Origin: a bacterium
GTDB taxonomy: Bacteria; Bdellovibrionota_C; UBA2361; OMII01
Assembly (NCBI GenBank): GCA_017853605.1
Contig: JAFMJG010000003.1
Coordinates: 1 to 50,758, forward strand
DNA length: 50,758 nucleotides
Direction: 5' to 3'
Shown: piece after piece, positions 34,467-42,336 of the stretch
Layout: each line of letters begins with the position of its first letter
Numbering within the stretch: the stretch's first letter is position 1
Translations under genes and position numbers: made by a program
Notes under the pieces: generated by a model
What the model saw: only the letters and a program-made list of their open reading frames with translations
Database searches by the model: none
What the model was told of the DNA's origin: nothing

Positions 34467-35321
34467 ATGGGGAGAGGATCAGGGCTTGAGCATGTGCCTC
34501 GGCGCCAAGCTGCCGTCAGCGGCGCTGCAGCCGCCCCAGCGCGGGAGACACCAGCATCGATCGCCGCTTTCTCCGACGGCAGCGTCCTCATCACAATTCG
34601 TGACTGCCCGTCCCCCGTGCTCTCCACGCTGCTCAAGGAGTCCCTGGGACTCGTCAAAGGCGTGCCATCCGTTACCCTCGACCTGCGGGGCGTGCCGCGC
34701 CTCACCGATGCCGAGTTTGGTCCCATATTCAACCGGGTGTCGAAGGGCAAAACAGCCCTCATCATTAACTCAGAGATCCGCCGCAACCTCGAGGAGAACC
34801 ACACCTTCTCGCTCGTGACCCGCCATACCGGAGGCCGGCTTGAGCTCCACACCGTCTTCGCCGAGGCCACACATGGGCAGCGCGATGAGGCAAGAAGCGC
34901 CGCCCTGGAGGGAGCACTGCAAGAGAGGCTCAGCCCTCATGCAGTTTCCACGCTCGATCTCGCCGAGGCCCGCGCGCCACAGGCGCAGGAGGCTCCAGCG
35001 CTTTCGGTTGACGACACCCCACAGCGCTTCACGCTGAGGCTCCTCGCCCTGCCAGACTCCTCGGATGGAGGCGGCGCGTGGCTGCGCGCGCTCAAGGATC
35101 TTCCACTCGATAATCGCCCCGTTGTGATCGATCTGCGCTCTATCGAAGCTAACCTCAGTGACGTTGCCGGCTATCTTATGGTGGCCGGCAAGGAGCGACA
35201 GAGAGCCGGGGGGGCGCCACTTGAAGTTTGGCTTGCCCCGTCGGCAAAGCGAATCGAGCAGCTGCTGTCGAGGCATGCCGCGGAATTTGGGCTGTTCATA
35301 TCGAGCCCCCGGGACCCCTAG
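34467..35321 (+). CDS. Double STAS-like (anti-sigma antagonist-like) protein
   Basis: This 284-residue cytoplasmic protein has two similar alpha/beta halves. Each contains a buried strand and loop typical of STAS domains: SVTLDLRGVPRLTDAEFGPI (first half) and PVVIDLRSIEANLSDVAGYL (second half), followed by helices and KTALIINS or LEVWLAPSAK strands. STAS domains usually regulate partner-switching kinases or transporters. The Ser that is usually phosphorylated is not obvious: 'LTDAEF' and 'LSDVAG' occupy its site. The ATG at 34467 has GGGAGAG in front; a GTG at 34443 is also open. The next gene encodes a TerB-like protein. Confidence 0.62.
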   Translation: MGRGSGLEHVPRRQAAVSGAAAAPARETPASIAAFSDGSVLITIRDCPSPVLSTLLKESLGLVKGVPSVTLDLRGVPRLTDAEFGPIFNRVSKGKTALIINSEIRRNLEENHTFSLVTRHTGGRLELHTVFAEATHGQRDEARSAALEGALQERLSPHAVSTLDLAEARAPQAQEAPALSVDDTPQRFTLRLLALPDSSDGGGAWLRALKDLPLDNRPVVIDLRSIEANLSDVAGYLMVAGKERQRAGGAPLEVWLAPSAKRIEQLLSRHAAEFGLFISSPRDP

Positions 35322-35449
35322 CAGCCGCCTGTTCCCATGCAGATCAGCATGTTGCCCCCTTTGCCCCCGAAATCACTGCCGAGCCTAAGGCACTCCCCTA
35401 CTCGAGCCGACCATACCCCGTAATAGGTGTTCGCCTGGAGGCCCTGCGT

Positions 35450-35911
35450 ATGAACAACTCCCCCACTGGCCTGAGTGCTGAGGCGCTCTTCGCCCAGATG
35501 CAGTCGCTTCAGCAGCGGCGAACCGTGCAACGGAACAAGCAAGAGCTCTCGCTTGCAACTGCGATCGTTCTCCTTGAAATTGCCTCGTCAGACAGCAGGG
35601 TTGACCGCTTTGAGCAGTCGGTGATTCACCATGGGATAAAGGCCCTCTTTGACGTGTCCGACCAGACAACGGCCAGCATCCTGGCTAAGGCGCGTGCACA
35701 CCTGAGCAACATGCGCAGCAGCTCTGCTGAAGCGTCAGTGCTCAAGGAGATGCTCGACTCCGCCACGAAGCGCGCGATGGGAAGTATTATGGACAACCTT
35801 ATCAGGTGCAACGGCGTGGTCGACGGCATGGAGCTGTACCTGCGCAAGCGGTTCAGAGACTTAATCGGGCTCCCTGACGAGCCTCTCGCTCCCCCCTCTC
35901 CCGAAGAGTAG
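35450..35911 (+). CDS. TerB-like helical protein
   Basis: This 153-residue protein starts at ATG 35450, 8 nt after GGAGG. It is all-helical, and the segment IVLLEIASSDSRVDRFEQSVI is the usual 'aDG.vd..E...i' opening of TerB/DjlA-N domains, followed by a long helix. TerB proteins bind metal or phosphoprotein partners in many stress and envelope systems; the role here is unknown. It lies about 130 nt after the STAS-like gene and 350 nt before flagellin. Confidence 0.65.
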   Translation: MNNSPTGLSAEALFAQMQSLQQRRTVQRNKQELSLATAIVLLEIASSDSRVDRFEQSVIHHGIKALFDVSDQTTASILAKARAHLSNMRSSSAEASVLKEMLDSATKRAMGSIMDNLIRCNGVVDGMELYLRKRFRDLIGLPDEPLAPPSPEE

Positions 35912-36000
35912 CGCCCGCACTCCGCCGGCCCGCCCCTGCCCGCTCCCTCCTGCTGGGCGCTTACGCCCGCACCGGAGTGATTCTGCGAGCAGGCCGATAT

Positions 36001-36037
36001 TTCAGCGCCAAAACCTTCAGCGCCGCTCCGAAGCGCC
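36001..36037 (+). repeat. Direct repeats in the flagellin leader region
   Basis: TTCAGCGCC occurs at 36001-36009 and 36016-36024 (15-nt period) and a related GAAGCGCC at 36030-36037, about 230 nt before the flagellin start. A perfect AGGAGG follows at 36051-36056 with only a 10-codon open frame behind it. GTGC/GCAC flank another TTCAGC near 36103. The whole 35912-36260 stretch has no recognised gene. These may be regulator-binding repeats or part of a structured leader. Confidence 0.4.
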
Positions 36038-36260
36038 GAAAACAATTACTAGGAGGTAATGGGCTCGCGTGTCCTGTTTGGCACGCCATGAGGAGCAGCG
36101 CTTGTGCTTCAGCGCACTTATCTGGTTCCTGCGCGGCGGCACAAGCCATTACCGTTGGGCGAGGTGCCCCCTGGACGCGCTGCGTTCACGGAGTTGGCAT
36201 CGAGTGTGTTGCGTGAATCGGCCCTGGCCGGGGGCGCCTCGCCTATTTTTTTGTTGACGT

Positions 36261-37082
36261 ATGCCAAAGCTTGGTTCGCTGTCGAACGACATTGGAGGGC
36301 TAAACAACCTCAACAAGGTGCTGTCAGAGCTCTCTGACTCGTACGGGAAGCTCTCGTCCGGCAAGCGGATCACGAAAGCCTCAGACGACGCAGCAGCGCT
36401 CTCTATCGCCGCCCAGCTCGAGTCGTCCCTCGGGGCCTTGGGCCAGGCCTCCCGCAACGTGCGGGATGCTGGCTCGGCGCTCGCGATCGCAGATGGGGCT
36501 GTCGCGCAGATCCAGGAGATCTCGGGGCGCCTCGAGGAGCTGGCGGTGCAGTCAGCCAACGGCACCTACTCTGACCAGCAACGGGCTGCCATCAAGGCAG
36601 AGTACGACTCGCTCGCCCAAGAGGTGGGCCGCATCGCCGGAAGCACCGAATTCAACGGAGTAAAGCTCCTTGATGGCTCACAGCTCTCGATTCAGGTGGG
36701 CACGGGGAGCGGCGCCGAGTCACAGCTCGCGGTCGGTGGCGCAAACATCTCGGCGCTGGTCTCGCAAGTGTCATCGCAGAATATCGGCACCCAGGGCGGC
36801 GCCCAGGCAGCGATCGGCGCCATCCAGCAGTTCTCGCAGAGCCTCGGGGCCGTTCGCACCAAGTCATTCGGCGCGTCACAGGCGCGCCTCGACACCATTG
36901 AGCAGAATATCGGGTCGCAGCGCATCGGGGAGGCCGAAGCCTTCTCGCGCATCGTTGACCTGGACTACGCCTCGCAGGCCGCATACCACACCAATAAGCA
37001 GATTCAGGCGTCCAACAGCGTTGCGCTCCTCGCGCATGGCAAGAGGCTCAACGGCTCAGTGCTGCAGCTGCTCGGCTTCTAG
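36261..37082 (+). CDS. fliC: Flagellin (short type)
   Basis: This 273-residue flagellin consists almost only of the conserved filament-core regions: the N-terminal helix with SYGKLSSGKRITKASDDAAALSI in short form, GLSI-like packing, and the C-terminal helix with RIVDLDYASQAAYHTNKQIQ. The variable outer domains are nearly absent, so the filament surface should be simple. ATG 36261 is fixed by an in-frame stop at 36255, but no SD precedes it; the upstream bases are T-rich. Export is by the flagellar apparatus, so there is no signal peptide. No other flagellar gene is in the window. Confidence 0.93.
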   Translation: MPKLGSLSNDIGGLNNLNKVLSELSDSYGKLSSGKRITKASDDAAALSIAAQLESSLGALGQASRNVRDAGSALAIADGAVAQIQEISGRLEELAVQSANGTYSDQQRAAIKAEYDSLAQEVGRIAGSTEFNGVKLLDGSQLSIQVGTGSGAESQLAVGGANISALVSQVSSQNIGTQGGAQAAIGAIQQFSQSLGAVRTKSFGASQARLDTIEQNIGSQRIGEAEAFSRIVDLDYASQAAYHTNKQIQASNSVALLAHGKRLNGSVLQLLGF

Positions 37083-37129
37083 CCGTCCCGCCGGGGAAAC
37101 TTTGGCCCCACGCTGCCGAACAGCGGGCC

Positions 37130-37552
37130 ATGAGCACAAATCGGGGCTTCTCCCTCGCGGAACTTGTGGTGTGCATGGCGCTCTCCGGCCTGATCCTCTC
37201 AGCCGCTCTCGCCACCCTTCCAGCGGTCCTCCGCCAAGACCGCGCATGCGGAGAAGCCAAGAGGCTGCAGCTCCTCATTGAGAGGGCCCGCACAGCTAGC
37301 CTTGCCTCATCGCTCCCCGTGACCGTAGAGCTGCGCCCGGGGGAGGCGCTGCTGCGGACCCCCGGAGGGGACGAGGTGGAGCGGCTGCTGCTGCGCAAGG
37401 GGCTTGCCCTCACAACGACGGGCAACGTTGAAGGCTCGCTGACGCTCTTTCCGAGCCACACTGCCACGCCAGCAACGATCACGTTGCAGCTCAACGGCGC
37501 CTCCGCCACTGTCGTTGTCTCGCTCCGCGGCCGCACGAGGGTGGCATGCTGA
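37130..37552 (+). CDS. Prepilin-like protein, GspH/FimT type
   Basis: This 140-residue protein begins with MSTNRG-FSLAELVVCMAL, a class III signal with prepilin-peptidase cleavage before Phe and Glu at mature position 5. The hydrophobic helix is followed by a strand-rich domain with LPVTVELRPGEALL and a C-terminal GRTRVAC, as in FimT/GspH minor pilins. It opens a row of four prepilin-like genes and overlaps the next one by 7 nt. Flagellin lies 47 nt upstream. Confidence 0.82.
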   Translation: MSTNRGFSLAELVVCMALSGLILSAALATLPAVLRQDRACGEAKRLQLLIERARTASLASSLPVTVELRPGEALLRTPGGDEVERLLLRKGLALTTTGNVEGSLTLFPSHTATPATITLQLNGASATVVVSLRGRTRVAC

Positions 37553-37788
37553 GGACGCGCGCACGAAGGGGGCCAGAGGACGGCATCTCACTATTTGAGA
37601 GCCTTGTCACGCTCTGCATCGTTGGCGCGCTCTCTGCAGGGCTTGCAACGTTCGCCACCCGCCTCTCGCGGGCTGCGCTCGCCAACCACCCGCCAAACGG
37701 CCCCGCATGCCCCACGCCCCGGTGCGCCCCCGCTGGCGCAGGGCTCTCCTGCGCATGCGGAACTCGGACCTGGCAGGTTGCTCTCTGA
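37546..37788 (+). CDS. Very short prepilin-like protein, PilV/GspI type
   Basis: This 80-residue protein has EDG-ISLFESLVTLCIVGAL, a class III signal with the Glu at +5 and a hydrophobic helix, then only about 40 residues rich in Pro, Ala and Cys. It overlaps the upstream prepilin gene by 7 nt and ends 10 nt before the next. Its size is below that of usual minor pilins, so it may be a tip component or the remains of a longer gene. Confidence 0.7.
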   Translation: MLRTRARRGPEDGISLFESLVTLCIVGALSAGLATFATRLSRAALANHPPNGPACPTPRCAPAGAGLSCACGTRTWQVAL

Positions 37789-37798
37789 GGAGGCCAGC

Positions 37799-38641
37799 AT
37801 GAGAGAGAGCGGCACGACTATTCTTGAGTGCCTCGTGGCGATCGGCATGGCCGCCGCGGCAGCAAGCGTGCTCTACGCCGGGGCCTCGGGCTGGCGCAGG
37901 GCGTGCGGTGCGGCCCTTGGCGCCCTGCACGACCATGCTGCGGCAGCGGCGCTGTCAGGTGCGGTTCGGGCGGGCGTGCGTGCGCAGGCAGCATCCCGGC
38001 TTCCATACGCAGTGACTCTCGCCCCCTCAAGCGTTGAGCCCCTGCCCAACGGCGCTCCACACCCGCTCTCCCGCATGCGGGGAGCATCGAGCCCGCGCCC
38101 AGGCTCAGCTGTCGTTACCTTCCTTGAGCTTGATCCCGGCTCTCGCGGCACAGTTCAGGCGAGCAGCGGCGGCCCAAGCCAGCTGGTGATCGAGGTCTGC
38201 GGGCTCAGCGCAGCCGCAACTGGGGCGGCCTTCCGCAGCTACGTGGCGCTCGGCCCTTCTGGGGATGTCCAGGTGTCGGGCTCACTGGCGAGGGCCGCCA
38301 CTGGGTGTGCCACGCTTCGGGGTGCGGCAGTGCCGGGGATCGTCAGCGACCCAGCCCATGTCCTTCCTTCCTCGCTTTCTTCGGTGGCCGGAGTGCTTCG
38401 CGAGTACTCGCTCTTTGTAGACAATTTAGGGCAGCTGCGGCTTGCTTCACACCTTGGCACTCAGGTGCTTGAAAACCAGCCCATCGTGGCTGGCCTCGAC
38501 TCGTTTCAGGCGCGCTGGCTCCGGAGCAGCTGGGGTGCGGTAGGGGTTGCCCTGGAGATTCGGGGGGCTCACGGGCTCTCCTCATCGGATGTCGCGCCCC
38601 TGAGCCTAACCGCCCAGTGGCAGCTGGGGTGGGTACTGTGA
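37799..38641 (+). CDS. Prepilin-like protein, PilW/GspJ type
   Basis: This 280-residue protein starts at ATG 37799 after GAGGAGG. MRESG-TTILECLVAIGMAA has the cleavage Gly and Glu at mature position 5. The rest is strand-rich, with cysteines (for example CGLSAAA and GCATLRG). The size and the position third in the row fit PilW/GspJ minor pilins. The open frame extends upstream to 37595, but that part is a shadow of the previous gene. The next start is 3 nt after this stop. Confidence 0.8.
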   Translation: MRESGTTILECLVAIGMAAAAASVLYAGASGWRRACGAALGALHDHAAAAALSGAVRAGVRAQAASRLPYAVTLAPSSVEPLPNGAPHPLSRMRGASSPRPGSAVVTFLELDPGSRGTVQASSGGPSQLVIEVCGLSAAATGAAFRSYVALGPSGDVQVSGSLARAATGCATLRGAAVPGIVSDPAHVLPSSLSSVAGVLREYSLFVDNLGQLRLASHLGTQVLENQPIVAGLDSFQARWLRSSWGAVGVALEIRGAHGLSSSDVAPLSLTAQWQLGWVL

Positions 38642-38644
38642 TCC

Positions 38645-39469
38645 ATGCACACGCTGCAGCCAAGGACAGCACGTGGCTACACCCTTCCGCTTGCGCTCGT
38701 GGCGCTCGTCATCGCGCTCTCGTTGCTGCGGGAGCTGCACGGAACGTCGGTGCACCTGCTCAGAACGTGGAGACTCGAGGCTGCAGGCGAGGCTCTCCAG
38801 CTTGCCTTTTCGCAGGCCATCGCTGCGGCAAGCCTCTCTCCCGGGCCTTGCCAGCAGCAGCCGATACAGGGCCCGCTCGGGGATGCCGCCGCCCTTCTCT
38901 GTCCAGAGCGGCCTAGCGGGCTCTCGTCTGTGCCACCGCTGCCGCTTGCCCCGGGCCGAATCGACTACGAACAGGTTTTTGCCATCGCCCAGCCATGCCC
39001 CGGAACGCTCTCGACTGTGCGGGCACAACGCTTCGTCTCTCCCCAGTCACACCACACCTGCTCTGTGGCCGGGGCGGCACGGTCGCCTCTCGTTGTGTTG
39101 GAGAACCTGGCAGCCCAGGACGTCATCCTCGCGGCCCAGGAGGAATCGCCCAGCAACACGATCGCCTCGCTCGGGTTCGTCACGGTTCGCGGCGTGCTGG
39201 CGGCAACCCGGCCACTGGTCATTCTTGCTGGAGGGGACGTGTCTATCGACGCTATCCAGGCAGCGGGACGGGAGCCCGTGCCCGTCACCGTCATCTCAGC
39301 GCGCGGGGCCGTCGAGGTTCGCGCAGCACGGGGAGTCTCACTCGTTGTCGTCGGCTCGGGCTCGCTTCAGGCGCCACTCAGCCCGCTCCCGCCGCTCCCT
39401 TTTCCATTTCCGCCCACCCGCCCGTACCGCCTCGTCGGTGCGGCCCTCCTTGACAGGAACGGGGCATAG
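38645..39469 (+). CDS. PilX/GspK-like prepilin-type protein
   Basis: This 274-residue protein opens with TARG-YTLPLALVALVIAL, a prepilin-like helix without Glu at position 5, as in PilX/GspK proteins. The body has strands and a low-complexity Pro-rich C-terminus (SPLPPLPFPFPPTRP). It completes a row of four prepilin-type genes in the usual H-V-W-X order, suggesting a pilus or secretion pseudopilus tip complex. Its last 132 nt overlap, in antisense, the end of the methyltransferase gene. No pilus motor or secretin is in the window. Confidence 0.7.
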   Translation: MHTLQPRTARGYTLPLALVALVIALSLLRELHGTSVHLLRTWRLEAAGEALQLAFSQAIAAASLSPGPCQQQPIQGPLGDAAALLCPERPSGLSSVPPLPLAPGRIDYEQVFAIAQPCPGTLSTVRAQRFVSPQSHHTCSVAGAARSPLVVLENLAAQDVILAAQEESPSNTIASLGFVTVRGVLAATRPLVILAGGDVSIDAIQAAGREPVPVTVISARGAVEVRAARGVSLVVVGSGSLQAPLSPLPPLPFPFPPTRPYRLVGAALLDRNGA

Positions 39470-40453
39470 CCTGAACACCACCGGAGAGCGCCAGATCGGC
39501 TTGAGCGTTTCGGTGACACGCTCTATCAAAAATGCCTGCTCGGCGGACGATGGGGCCTCTCTGCTCTTGAGGAGGGCGCAGAAGGCCCCTGCACCGTGGC
39601 CATCCTGGGGAAAGAGCCGGTACATCGGCCCATCTGCATGCCCCGACTGAAACGCTGTGAGCAGCCCGACGGGCAGGAGCGAGAGGTGCGGGTGGCCCTT
39701 GAGAAGCCACTCGATTACCTCCTCGTTTTCTTCGCGGGAGAATGTGCACGTTGAGTACAGCAGATGCCCACCCGGCCGCACAAGGCGCGCGGCACATGCG
39801 AGTATCCTCCTCTGCCTGCGGGCATTCATGGAGATGGTTGCGGGATGAAAGGCGCCGGGCGCTGCACGGTCCTTCAGCACTAGGGACTGCCCAGAGCACG
39901 GGGCATCAACGATGACAACGTCTGCCGCCTGCGGCACGGAAGACGCAAGCGCCGCAGGATCTCGCGAGACAACGATCGATGGGTCGATGCCGCACCGCTT
40001 GAAATTTGCGATGAGCTGGCTGCTCCTCTTTCGTATCGCCTCGTTCGCCACCACAAAATCTGGCGACAGGTATCGGCTCGCCAAGATGCTCTTGCCGCCG
40101 GGCGCAGCGCACAGGTCAAGGAGCAGCGGCACCGGGCCACGCACCTCAGAGAGCGCCGCACACGCAAATGTGGATGAGAGGTCGAGGCAGTACACCTCGC
40201 CACTGTCGTGCCGCTCGCTCTTGCCGGGCCGATCGCCGCTGTCGGCAACGATGATCCACTCAGGAAGCCACGGAGGGCGTGGAGAGCCCCCTGAGCCCTG
40301 GTAGGGGCTGCCACGAATCGCCGCCACAGCCGTCCTTGCCCCGTCCCCGCTCGCCAAGGCCGCCAGAAACGCCTCCCGCTCGGCGGAATCTCCGAAGAGG
40401 GAGCGGGCAACCTTCTCGGCGTTGCGGGAGACCGTGCTACCTCTTTCGCGCAT
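39338..40453 (-). CDS. RNA m5C methyltransferase-like protein (RsmB/NSUN family)
   Basis: This 371-residue protein has the SAM fold of RNA cytosine-C5 methyltransferases: LLDLCAAPGGKS (SAM loop), VVIVDAPCSGQS with the catalytic-type PCS motif, and LLYSTCTFSREENEEV with the second Cys of the TC motif. No NusB domain is present, so it is closer to small NSUN/RsmF-like enzymes than RsmB. The C-terminus carries a basic tail of about 70 residues (for example KWKRERRERAEWRLKRARA), probably RNA-binding. It overlaps the Ham1 gene by 17 nt at its start and the pilin gene by 132 nt at its end. ATG 40453 chosen; TTG 40468 is open too. Confidence 0.88.
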   Translation of the reverse strand: MRERGSTVSRNAEKVARSLFGDSAEREAFLAALASGDGARTAVAAIRGSPYQGSGGSPRPPWLPEWIIVADSGDRPGKSERHDSGEVYCLDLSSTFACAALSEVRGPVPLLLDLCAAPGGKSILASRYLSPDFVVANEAIRKRSSQLIANFKRCGIDPSIVVSRDPAALASSVPQAADVVIVDAPCSGQSLVLKDRAAPGAFHPATISMNARRQRRILACAARLVRPGGHLLYSTCTFSREENEEVIEWLLKGHPHLSLLPVGLLTAFQSGHADGPMYRLFPQDGHGAGAFCALLKSREAPSSAEQAFLIERVTETLKPIWRSPVVFRLCPVPVKEGRTDEAVRAGGRKWKRERRERAEWRLKRARADDNE

Positions 40454-41027
40454 GCTCAAACCGCTCAAGCTGGGCGCGAAGATCGTGGAGCGCCTTGACG
40501 CGCATGCTGAACGAAGCCTTCTCTTCCTTCGTCATCTCGCCCATAGTCTTGCTGCTGCCTTCGGGCTGGAAGATTGAGTCCCACCCGAACCCGGTGCCCC
40601 GCGGCGCGACGACCTCGCCCTGCACCACTCCCTCGCCGTAGATGAAGCTCTGCGGGCCAAGCGCAAGCCCAAAGATCGTGCGCACCTCGGCGCGACAGTC
40701 CTGGCGCGAAGCTGCTAGCTGGTGCACCCCCTCCCCCCCGAGCGCCTTAAGAAACCACTTGATGAGCGGCCCTGGCAGCCCGTTGAGCGCGTGTATCGAG
40801 AGCGATGTGTCTTCGATCAAGACGGGCGAGTAGCCCTGCTCGATCGCCGCCTGCGCCTTTGCTATCACCACTTTGCGCGGCTCAAGCTCCTGCACCTCCG
40901 GAAGGTCGAGCTGCACGTGCCTCATCTTGCCCAGCACAGCTTCCGTCTCCTCAAGCTTGAAGCGGTTGCCGGTGACGAAGAAAACGTCCTTGAGCACCTT
41001 GTCGATCTTGTCCCAGCGTCCCGGCAT
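40437..41027 (-). CDS. XTP/dITP pyrophosphatase (Ham1/RdgB family)
   Basis: This 196-residue protein has the family opening VFFVTGNRFKLEETEAVLG, the IEDTSLSIHALNGLPGPLIKWFLKALG region and GTGFGWDSIFQPEGSSKTMGEMTKEEK, which together define house-cleaning nucleoside triphosphate pyrophosphatases. They remove ITP, dITP and XTP from the pool. The long spacing and 'IKWFLKALG' resemble the eukaryote/archaea-like ITPase branch. The start is uncertain: ATG 41027 leaves 13 residues before the conserved strand; a TTG at 41066 is in frame. It overlaps the methyltransferase gene. Confidence 0.9.
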   Translation of the reverse strand: MPGRWDKIDKVLKDVFFVTGNRFKLEETEAVLGKMRHVQLDLPEVQELEPRKVVIAKAQAAIEQGYSPVLIEDTSLSIHALNGLPGPLIKWFLKALGGEGVHQLAASRQDCRAEVRTIFGLALGPQSFIYGEGVVQGEVVAPRGTGFGWDSIFQPEGSSKTMGEMTKEEKASFSMRVKALHDLRAQLERFEHARKR

Positions 41028-41349
41028 AATGAATGAGGAGGAGGCGTGCGCGCCCCGCAACGGCAACGCTCAGGATACCCCTTACTTATAAGATGAGGAT
41101 ACCCGCGAAACTGGCGCCTGCCCCCTGCAAGTGCTCAACTATGCGAGGGCAATAGAAAAACAGGGCCCCGAGCGATGTGGTGCCCAGGTCACGGCAAACG
41201 TCTCGCCCATAGGCGCACAGGCCATTACCTCGCTTCCTAACGAACACGGCGGGTTTCCTGCCATGCCGCAACTGGCGCGCTCGGCGGGCACAGTCGGGCA
41301 CAGCGCCCCCCGGCGCTCGGGAGGGACGGCCCGCGCCTGGCGAGGCAGC
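41028..41349. other. Intergenic region without recognised features
   Basis: About 320 nt separate Ham1 and the yjbQ stop on the same strand. No ORF with convincing codon use, RNA gene or strong hairpin was seen. Confidence 0.5.
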
Positions 41350-41754
41350 TCAGCTACAGTGCACCACAACCTGCCGCACACCCCCGTGGCGCCGGTGCTC
41401 CCAGACGTAGATCCCCTGCCACGTGCCGAGCGCCAGGTTGCCATTCATCATGGGTATAGAGAGCGAGACATCGGTGAGGATCGACTTAATGTGCGATGGC
41501 ATATCGTCCGGACCCTCCGCAGTGTGGGTAAAGAGCTCGTCGCGCTCCGGCACAAGCCGGTTGAGCCACGCCTCTAGATCTCGCCGTGCAGAGGGATCCG
41601 CATTCTCCTGAATCGTGAGGCTAGCTGAGGTATGCCGGATGAAGACCGTGCAGATTCCCTCGAGCGTGCCCGAGCTGCGCGCGATACTGCCGACCTCCTC
41701 AGTAATCTCGAAGAGACCCTGCCCCGTTGTTCGCACCGAAAACGTCTTTACCAT
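41350..41754 (-). CDS. yjbQ: YjbQ/UPF0047 family protein
   Basis: This 134-residue protein matches the small YjbQ family in length and motifs: GICTVFIRHTSASLTIQENADP near residues 33-54 and NLALGTWQGIYVWEHR with the final VVVHC. YjbQ is reported to have weak thiamine phosphate synthase activity; the physiological role is unclear. The His residues in HTSASL and WEHR are conserved family positions. About 300 nt of featureless sequence separate its start from the next (plus-strand) gene. Confidence 0.95.
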   Translation of the reverse strand: MVKTFSVRTTGQGLFEITEEVGSIARSSGTLEGICTVFIRHTSASLTIQENADPSARRDLEAWLNRLVPERDELFTHTAEGPDDMPSHIKSILTDVSLSIPMMNGNLALGTWQGIYVWEHRRHGGVRQVVVHCS

Positions 41755-42051
41755 CGCCTCGCCCCGACCCTCGCTCCCTCAGCGGGGAACGCGCCCCCCA
41801 TTGCCGCACTCTACACGAGCCCGCCCTGCCCCTCCACCGCGCGAAGCGCGACTGTTCACGGCCACTGGCTGCCGTGGCCACCAGGCCTGCGCCTCACCGG
41901 ACTAGCGGCGCGCTGCCGAAGCAGGCCCCTCATCCAGCCCTTCAACCGAGCGAATCCTTATGCTTAGACGCCGAGAGCGGCCTGACTTTAAACTTCCCTA
42001 AGGATCCAATTCCCGGTACACTCCGGGAGCACATTTTTTTGGTGGCAGCCG
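41755..42051. other. Divergent intergenic region without recognised features
   Basis: This is the roughly 300-nt region between yjbQ (minus) and the small hypothetical gene (plus). A T-rich run (TTTTTTTT) lies just before 42045, but no paired hairpin was found beside it. Overlapping short frames look like noise. Confidence 0.45.
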
Positions 42052-42306
42052 ATGGCAAAGATACCTTGGAGCCAAATTCGGGAAGCTTTCGAAGGTCAGT
42101 GGGTTGAGCTCACCGACTACTCGTGGAAGCCAGAGTCGGTGCACCCGCACGCGGCCAAGGTGCGCCACTTCAGCGAGAGCCGAAACGAGCTGCTTTCAAT
42201 GATTGCCCGCTCGGGGAGCATCGAGGGCGCTGTCGTGCTCTTTGTCGGCCCTGCCTTTCCCGGCATTTACACGACACAACACGGTTCGTTCGCGAGCAAC
42301 TTCTAA
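42052..42306 (+). CDS. Small hypothetical protein
   Basis: This 84-residue protein is rich in aromatic and charged residues (QIREAFEGQWVELTDYSWKP) with a C-terminal hydrophobic strand and GPAFPGIYTTQHG. There is no signal peptide or metal motif. It ends 30 nt before the GH3-family gene on the same strand and is probably part of that transcript. The family is not recognised. Confidence 0.55.
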   Translation: MAKIPWSQIREAFEGQWVELTDYSWKPESVHPHAAKVRHFSESRNELLSMIARSGSIEGAVVLFVGPAFPGIYTTQHGSFASNF

Positions 42307-42336
42307 TTCTCGCAAAGTTCCCGTATCGTTGCCGGC

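Noticed and set aside
34193-34870. Long minus-strand frame (225 residues) overlapping the STAS-like gene
   Set aside because: Its translation is low-complexity Ser/Arg-rich without domain patterns, while the plus-strand frame shows two STAS-like halves with normal composition and an SD; treated as a shadow.
35992-36000. GCCGATAT resembling a sigma28 -10 box upstream of flagellin
   Set aside because: No TAAA-type -35 box is present at the expected 11-nt distance.
36059-36091. Ten-codon frame after a perfect AGGAGG upstream of flagellin
   Set aside because: Only 2 nt separate AGGAGG from the ATG, too close for normal initiation, and no leader-peptide signature is visible; kept only as part of the leader finding.
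36196-36220. Sigma54-like TTGGCA...TTGC before flagellin
   Set aside because: The GG to GC spacing is 13 nt instead of the required 10, so it does not meet the -24/-12 rule.
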